Of a stretch of DNA of 9,678 nt, positions 6,059 to 9,678 are shown piece by piece. Position 1 is the first letter of the stretch. Each line of letters opens with the position of its first letter. A model generated the notes under the pieces. The model ran no database searches. It saw only the letters and a program-made list of their open reading frames with translations, and was not told the origin of the DNA. The stretch comes from Bacteroidia bacterium (GTDB lineage: Bacteria > Bacteroidota > Bacteroidia > Bacteroidales > BM523), in contig JACQWN010000437.1 in the NCBI GenBank assembly GCA_016209245.1, positions 1 through 9,678 on the forward strand, in the 5' to 3' direction. The position numbers were made by a program, and so were the translations under genes.

Positions 6059-7237
6059 ATGAAAAAATTATTATTTATTATAATACTTGTACTAGTAACT
6101 TTGAGTAGTGTATATTGCCAGAAATGCAAACCAAGATTTGCCGACAGAACCAACGGGTATATAATAACGATGAACCTCGATACTATTTATGGCTATATTA
6201 TATGGAAGAATGATGTTACAAACCAGGATTTTGTTAAGTTTTATGATTCGATAGGCTGTAAGCATAAATATACAGTTGACTCGCTGGATGGATATAAATA
6301 TAAGGACCTGTCTTTTACACAATGTTATTATAATGATAAGAAGATATGGTTAAAACTGCGAGCCAATGGACATATAAAAGTATTTGAGTATTGTTATTGG
6401 GAACTTATTTGGGTACCCATTTCATTTTTCCCTTATTTTATCATGTTTCCAAAGGTTTCAATAAAATATTTGATGCAGATTGGCGATAATACAATCAGGG
6501 ATTTATGTGTTTATGACTGTATAAATGAGTTCAAACTTCTTTTTAGAGCGAATAAGACATTGGCTGAAGAAATCGGGGAGAGAAAGTTTAGTATTCGGGA
6601 TATAATTAAAGAGTATAATCAATGGTACGAACAACACAAAGATAGTCTCGTTCGTTCTCAAGAAAACAATATTGAATCGTTTATTAAGAGTGAGCAGTAT
6701 TGTGAATGGTACAATCAAAACCAAGATAGTATCACTCAAACCAGAAAAGATAAAATTAATTTATTTTTAAATCCCGATAATTATGATAAAGCAGGTAAAT
6801 TTATTGAAAAACAGAATATATCTTCTTACATCAGAGAGCTTACAATACTAAAGGACACTGCATATTTTATCGTCAGATCGGAATTACAGATATCGGAAAA
6901 GGATAGTTCTTTTGAAGCATATTATAGGCGGGTAGTTAAAATTTTTAATAAATCGCCGGTAATAAATAATCCGAATATTATTAGGAGTTTTACCACTAAA
7001 GGATATTTAAAGGAAATAGGTTATCAAGCGCTGGTAAACGATGAAACCGGAAAAACCCGGATAATAAAAGTAGGTGTTTGGCATTATTTTAATAAAAATG
7101 GTGGTGTTTGGCGGGTTGAATCATACGATTTACAGGGCGAGAACGACGGTATATGGTCGGAGTTTGACATTGAAGGAACGAAATATAAGGAAATTATTTA
7201 TAAAGATGGTAAAAAACAACAGGTTATTAAGTATTGA
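6059..7237 (+). CDS. secreted hypothetical protein with a tandem repeat and C-terminal MORN/YwqK-like repeats
   Basis: 392 residues. Residues 1-20 form a signal peptide (KK, then a hydrophobic LLFIIILVLVTL core), probably cleaved before Gln21; the Cys at 20 lacks a good lipobox, so a periplasmic or surface protein is likelier than a lipoprotein. Residues 33-90 (GYIITMNLDTIYGYIIW and onward) resemble a domain of unknown function common in exported Bacteroidota proteins. Residues 186-213 and 214-241 are a diverged duplication with a 28-residue period (Y-x-x-W-Y at 186-190 and 214-218, D-S at 195-196 and 223-224). Residues 339-386 contain GVWHYFNKNG and DGIWSEFDIEGTKYKE, the G-x-W-x-x-Y/F-x-x-x-G pattern of MORN/YwqK-like repeats. 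Function is unknown. It follows the HEAT-like gene by 46 bp with no clear promoter of its own, so co-transcription is possible. Confidence 0.82.
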   Translation: MKKLLFIIILVLVTLSSVYCQKCKPRFADRTNGYIITMNLDTIYGYIIWKNDVTNQDFVKFYDSIGCKHKYTVDSLDGYKYKDLSFTQCYYNDKKIWLKLRANGHIKVFEYCYWELIWVPISFFPYFIMFPKVSIKYLMQIGDNTIRDLCVYDCINEFKLLFRANKTLAEEIGERKFSIRDIIKEYNQWYEQHKDSLVRSQENNIESFIKSEQYCEWYNQNQDSITQTRKDKINLFLNPDNYDKAGKFIEKQNISSYIRELTILKDTAYFIVRSELQISEKDSSFEAYYRRVVKIFNKSPVINNPNIIRSFTTKGYLKEIGYQALVNDETGKTRIIKVGVWHYFNKNGGVWRVESYDLQGENDGIWSEFDIEGTKYKEIIYKDGKKQQVIKY

Positions 7238-7292
7238 TATGGCAATAAAGATACAAAAGATTCAACTTGCGACATAAAATTTATTTTAAATT

Positions 7293-7308
7293 TATTTTTG
7301 TAATTTTG
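7293..7308 (+). promoter_or_regulatory. tandem -7 elements upstream of the thioredoxin-like lipoprotein gene
   Basis: TATTTTTG (7293-7300) and TAATTTTG (7301-7308) are two back-to-back exact TAnnTTTG matches, 35-50 bp before the ATG at 7343. A TTG at 7267-7269 lies 23 bp before the first, slightly long for a -33 element. Transcription would start near 7306 or 7314. An AT-only hairpin (AAATTTA 7277-7283 with TAAATTT 7287-7293) runs up to it and could be a weak terminator of the preceding gene. Confidence 0.5.
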
Positions 7309-7342
7309 TAACACTATTTTTTTTAAAAAATTTTATTTTAGA

Positions 7343-8500
7343 ATGAAAAAATCATTATTCTTCAAAAAGAGTGGAATTTTACAATGTATAATATTCATAA
7401 TATTCAATCTTTTAATGTTTGTATCCTGCCACTTCGAGCCGGAAGGTTTCATCCTTGAAGGCCAAATTAAAAATGCTTCAGGGAAAAAGATATATCTCGA
7501 AAACTATAACAAAAAAACAAAGGATTCCGCTTTTATTGATAAAGAAGGCAATTTTAGTTTCAATGGAATGACAACCACCCCCAACTTTTTTAATTTATAT
7601 TTCGACCCTAACAGTCCTGTGCTGCTTATTGTTGATTCACTCGATAGACTTAAAATAACAGCCGATGTTAATGACCTGTTTGGCACTTGCCGGGTTTCAG
7701 GATCTGCCGACGCTGAGCTGCTGAGCGAAATGCGAATCAAATTTGCTGAAAATTATTACCGGCTTAAAACCATTCCTCCTCCTACTCAAGAAGATTCGGA
7801 TTCTGTAAAATTACAAAAATATATTATGGCAAATACCATTTTAAAAGAACATAAAGAGTATCTTATAGAATATGTAAAAAAACATCCTTCATCTCTTGCA
7901 GTTTCTTTCGATGCCAGAAATTATGTTCTTACACCGGAAACCGATTACGAACTTTTCAAAATGGTTGATGACAGCCTGACTAAGAAATATCCCGATTCAA
8001 AGCATACTAAAATGCTACATGCGAATATAATTGAGGCAAAACGAAAGATTGACCTTCAGGCGATGCAGCCTCAAAATATTAATTCTGATAGCTTAGCTCC
8101 CAATTTCTCTCTGCCTGACCCTTCAGGCAAAATAATTACATTATCATCGCTGCGGGGAAATTATGTTCTACTAGATTTTTGGGCTAGCTGGTGTCGTCCT
8201 TGCAGAATGGAAAATCCTTTTCTCGTCACAGCGTATAATAAATATCACAAAAAGGGATTTGAAATTTTTCAGGTCTCGCTCGACGGGACAAAAGATGCAT
8301 GGCTTAAAGGCATTGGAATGGATAATCTTGGTAATTGGCTGCACGGCAGCGACCTGAAAGAATGGCAATCAACTCCGGCCCGGCTCTATGGTGTTAATGC
8401 TATCCCTGCAAATTTCCTTATTGATAAACAAGGTGAAATTATTGCCCGCGATTTACGAGGTGCAGCACTTGAAACCAGACTTGCAGAAATATTTAAATAA
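7343..8500 (+). CDS. thioredoxin-like (TlpA/AhpC-type) lipoprotein with N-terminal DUF4369 domain
   Basis: 385 residues. Residues 1-28 form a lipoprotein signal peptide with the lipobox F-V-S-C; Cys29 would be lipidated, anchoring the protein in the membrane facing the periplasm. Residues about 35-125 fit DUF4369 (FILEGQIKNASGKKIYLENY, then DSAFIDKEGNFSFNG). A helical linker spans about 125-245. The C-terminal thioredoxin-fold domain opens at APNFSLPDPSGKIITLSSLR, carries the redox motif WCRPC (283-287, Cys284 and Cys287) and the cis-proline loop at AIPANFLID (353-361). Both cysteines are present, so it should be a working thiol-disulfide reductase, probably keeping periplasmic substrates such as apocytochromes or secreted proteins reduced; the substrate is not evident. 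It appears monocistronic, with its own promoter-like elements upstream. Confidence 0.94.
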   Translation: MKKSLFFKKSGILQCIIFIIFNLLMFVSCHFEPEGFILEGQIKNASGKKIYLENYNKKTKDSAFIDKEGNFSFNGMTTTPNFFNLYFDPNSPVLLIVDSLDRLKITADVNDLFGTCRVSGSADAELLSEMRIKFAENYYRLKTIPPPTQEDSDSVKLQKYIMANTILKEHKEYLIEYVKKHPSSLAVSFDARNYVLTPETDYELFKMVDDSLTKKYPDSKHTKMLHANIIEAKRKIDLQAMQPQNINSDSLAPNFSLPDPSGKIITLSSLRGNYVLLDFWASWCRPCRMENPFLVTAYNKYHKKGFEIFQVSLDGTKDAWLKGIGMDNLGNWLHGSDLKEWQSTPARLYGVNAIPANFLIDKQGEIIARDLRGAALETRLAEIFK

Positions 8501-8516
8501 TTCAAATCATATAATA

Positions 8517-8546
8517 TTGAGATTTTCAAATATTATTTTAATTTTG
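8517..8546 (+). promoter_or_regulatory. promoter of the Rpn-family nuclease gene
   Basis: ATTG ending at 8519 and TAATTTTG (8539-8546) are separated by 19 bp, counted from the TTG, the best-spaced -33/-7 pair in the window for the Bacteroidota TTTG-N19-TAnnTTTG pattern. The start site would be near 8552, a leader of about 20 nt before the ATG at 8573. The spacer contains an imperfect AT-rich dyad (TAATATTGA 8512-8520 with TTCAAATATTA 8525-8535) that could be an operator or the tail hairpin of the upstream gene. Confidence 0.6.
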
Positions 8547-8572
8547 CATTTAGAAACACAAAACATACAAAA

Positions 8573-9415
8573 ATGAAATTCGTAGATATAAAAAATGATG
8601 TAGCATTTCGCAAAATATTCGGAAATGAAAATAAAAAAGAAATTCTCATCTCCTTTCTAAATGCTGTGCTTGAATTAACAAAAGGTAAGCTGATAAGAAA
8701 AGTTGAGATTAAAAATCCTTTCCAATTACCTGAAATAAAAGATTTAAAAAGTTCGATACTTGATATTCGGGCAACAGACGAACGTAATATTTCATATATT
8801 GTTGAAATGCAAGTAGAAGAACCTGACGGTTTCGATAAACGGGTTCAGTACTATACAGCCAAGCAATATTCTGCACAAATTGATATAGGCGATGATTACC
8901 CCAAATTAAATCAGGTTATATTTATCGGTATTCTTAATTTCGACTTTTTCGATGGAACAAATTATTTAACAAGACATTTAATAATCAATCAAAAAACAGG
9001 TAAACAAGAATTAAAAGATCTTGAATTTAATTTTATAGAGCTGCTGAAATTTAATATACCATTATGCGAACTCAATACATTAATAGAAAAGTGGACATAT
9101 TTTTTAAAGAATGCACCGAATTTAGACATAATACCGGAAAATATAGATGATGAAGGATTGAGATATGCTTATGAAAATGCCGCTCAGCACAATTGGACAA
9201 AAGAAGAATTGTTAGCTTATGATTATGCCGGAATGAGGCGACAGGACGAAAAAGGTAAATTAATCCTTGCTGAAAAAAAAGGACATGAGAAAGAAAAAAT
9301 TGAAATTGCAAAAGAAATGATCTTTGATAACGAACCGATTGAAAAAATTATGAAATTTACAAAACTTGATAAAGAAACGATTATGAAACTTATTAACCAA
9401 ATGAATGACAAATAA
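8573..9415 (+). CDS. Rpn family recombination-promoting nuclease / PD-(D/E)XK transposase-like protein
   Basis: 280 residues, typical for the PF12784 group. Rpn proteins are PD-(D/E)XK DNA endonucleases, linked in E. coli to RecA-independent recombination and in later work to phage defence; despite the 'transposase' label, most are not part of an insertion sequence. The N-terminus NDVAFRKIFGNENKKEILIS (8-27) is the family signature. The catalytic core reads LDIRATDE (63-70, Asp64) and YIVEMQVEE (75-83, Glu78 and Gln80, the E-x-Q version of E-x-K), followed by DKRVQYYTAKQYS (88-100). The C-terminal part is charged and coiled-coil-like (about 225-248) and ends in a helical IEKIMKFTKLDKETIMKLI segment, the usual tail of this family. 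No terminal inverted repeats flank the gene. It has its own promoter and is followed by a perfect palindrome and an ATPase gene. Confidence 0.93.
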   Translation: MKFVDIKNDVAFRKIFGNENKKEILISFLNAVLELTKGKLIRKVEIKNPFQLPEIKDLKSSILDIRATDERNISYIVEMQVEEPDGFDKRVQYYTAKQYSAQIDIGDDYPKLNQVIFIGILNFDFFDGTNYLTRHLIINQKTGKQELKDLEFNFIELLKFNIPLCELNTLIEKWTYFLKNAPNLDIIPENIDDEGLRYAYENAAQHNWTKEELLAYDYAGMRRQDEKGKLILAEKKGHEKEKIEIAKEMIFDNEPIEKIMKFTKLDKETIMKLINQMNDK

Positions 9416-9450
9416 CAGTAATACTGCATTAACAATCAAAAAAAGATATG

Positions 9451-9495
9451 TTATTTAATTGCAATTATTGTAATACAATAATTGCAATTAAATAA
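9451..9495. repeat. perfect 45-bp palindrome made of two 12-bp dyads
   Basis: TTATTTAATTGCAATTATTG (9451-9470) is the exact reverse complement of 9476-9495, leaving only TAATA between the arms. Each arm itself contains the 12-bp palindrome TAATTGCAATTA (9456-9467 and 9479-9490), so there are two identical dyads with centres 23 bp apart, about two helical turns. It sits 36 bp after the rpn stop and 21 bp before the ATPase ATG. It could be a paired operator or an AT-rich bidirectional terminator; the absence of a GC-rich stem or a long T tract makes a classical terminator less likely. Confidence 0.85.
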
Positions 9496-9515
9496 TTTAA
9501 GCAATGATTAGTAAA

Positions 9516-9678
9516 ATGAAAAATCCATTCTATTTAAAACCACTACCTTTGGAAGCGAATTTCTGTAACAGGGAAAAGGAAATAAATGATTTAGTCAGGC
9601 ATGCAATAAATTTCACTAATGTTGTATTGGTATCACCCAGAAGATATGGTAAGACATCATTGATTAAACGTGTTCAAA
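9516..9678 (+). CDS. archaeal-type AAA ATPase, N-terminal part (runs off the window)
   Basis: The first 54 codons read MKNPFYLKPLPLEANFCNRE, then KEINDLVRHAI and VVLVSPRRYGKTSLIKRVQ. This is the start of the AAA/STAND-like ATPase_2 family common in Bacteroidota and archaea: a NPF start, an F-x-x-R-E-x-E-I motif (here F-C-N-R-E-K-E-I) and a Walker A of the variant SPRRYGKTSL with the P-loop Lys-Thr intact. Full-length members are usually about 350-550 residues and often end in a PD-(D/E)XK-like domain, which cannot be seen here. An in-frame ATG at 9504 would add MISK; I prefer 9516 because it begins directly at the family-like KNPF. The gene follows rpn on the same strand but is separated from it by the palindrome at 9451-9495. 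Confidence 0.85.
   Translation, partial: MKNPFYLKPLPLEANFCNREKEINDLVRHAINFTNVVLVSPRRYGKTSLIKRVQ

Noticed and set aside
7074..7277. 67-codon plus-strand frame overlapping the end of the secreted protein gene
   Set aside because: Out-of-frame shadow of the MORN-like region, with no independent support.
8573..9415. Rpn gene as part of an insertion sequence
   Set aside because: No terminal inverted repeats or target duplications flank the gene, and it has its own well-spaced promoter; the 'transposase' name is a family label.

Overview
The window looks like chromosomal DNA from a member of the Bacteroidota. It is visibly AT-rich, start codons lack Shine-Dalgarno sequences, and several leaders carry the Bacteroidota-type -7 promoter element TAnnTTTG. 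The gene content agrees: a DUF4369/TlpA-type thioredoxin lipoprotein, a SiaC-family phosphoprotein, an Rpn/PD-(D/E)XK nuclease and an archaeal-type AAA ATPase. No tRNA, rRNA, CRISPR array or complete insertion sequence was seen.

Layout. Positions 1-4954 are a co-directional minus-strand block. In transcription order it holds a SiaC/DUF1987-family regulator (4954-4565), ribF (4553-3633), a single-chain Type IIG restriction-modification enzyme (3606-748), a small charged protein overlapping it by 8 bp (755-363), and the N-terminal third or so of S-adenosylhomocysteine hydrolase, ahcY (304 to beyond position 1). The first four genes are 11 to 26 bp apart or overlap, so they read as one operon; the restriction enzyme sits in a housekeeping neighbourhood. 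Positions 4955-5188 are the divergent intergenic region and are almost filled by one large imperfect inverted repeat (4961-5144).

Positions 5189-9678 are all plus strand. First comes a HEAT-like hypothetical gene split into two frames (5189-5656 and 5653-6012) at a run of seven A that forms the heptamer A AAA AAC. Next is a secreted hypothetical protein with a 28-residue duplication and MORN/YwqK-like repeats (6059-7237). Then come the thioredoxin-fold lipoprotein (7343-8500), the Rpn-family nuclease (8573-9415), a perfect 45-bp palindrome (9451-9495), and the start of an AAA ATPase that runs off the window (9516-9678).

How the parts work together. RibF makes FMN and FAD, AhcY removes the S-adenosylhomocysteine left by methyltransferases, and the restriction-modification enzyme is itself an AdoMet-dependent methylase and nuclease. 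The right-hand end (Rpn nuclease, then ATPase) has accessory-gene character. The observations most worth a second look are the 130-aa partner of the Type IIG enzyme with a clamp-motif-like C-terminus, the 184-bp inverted repeat that would form the leader of the siaC-ribF-RM transcript, the A AAA AAC frameshift site, and the double-dyad palindrome in front of the ATPase gene.
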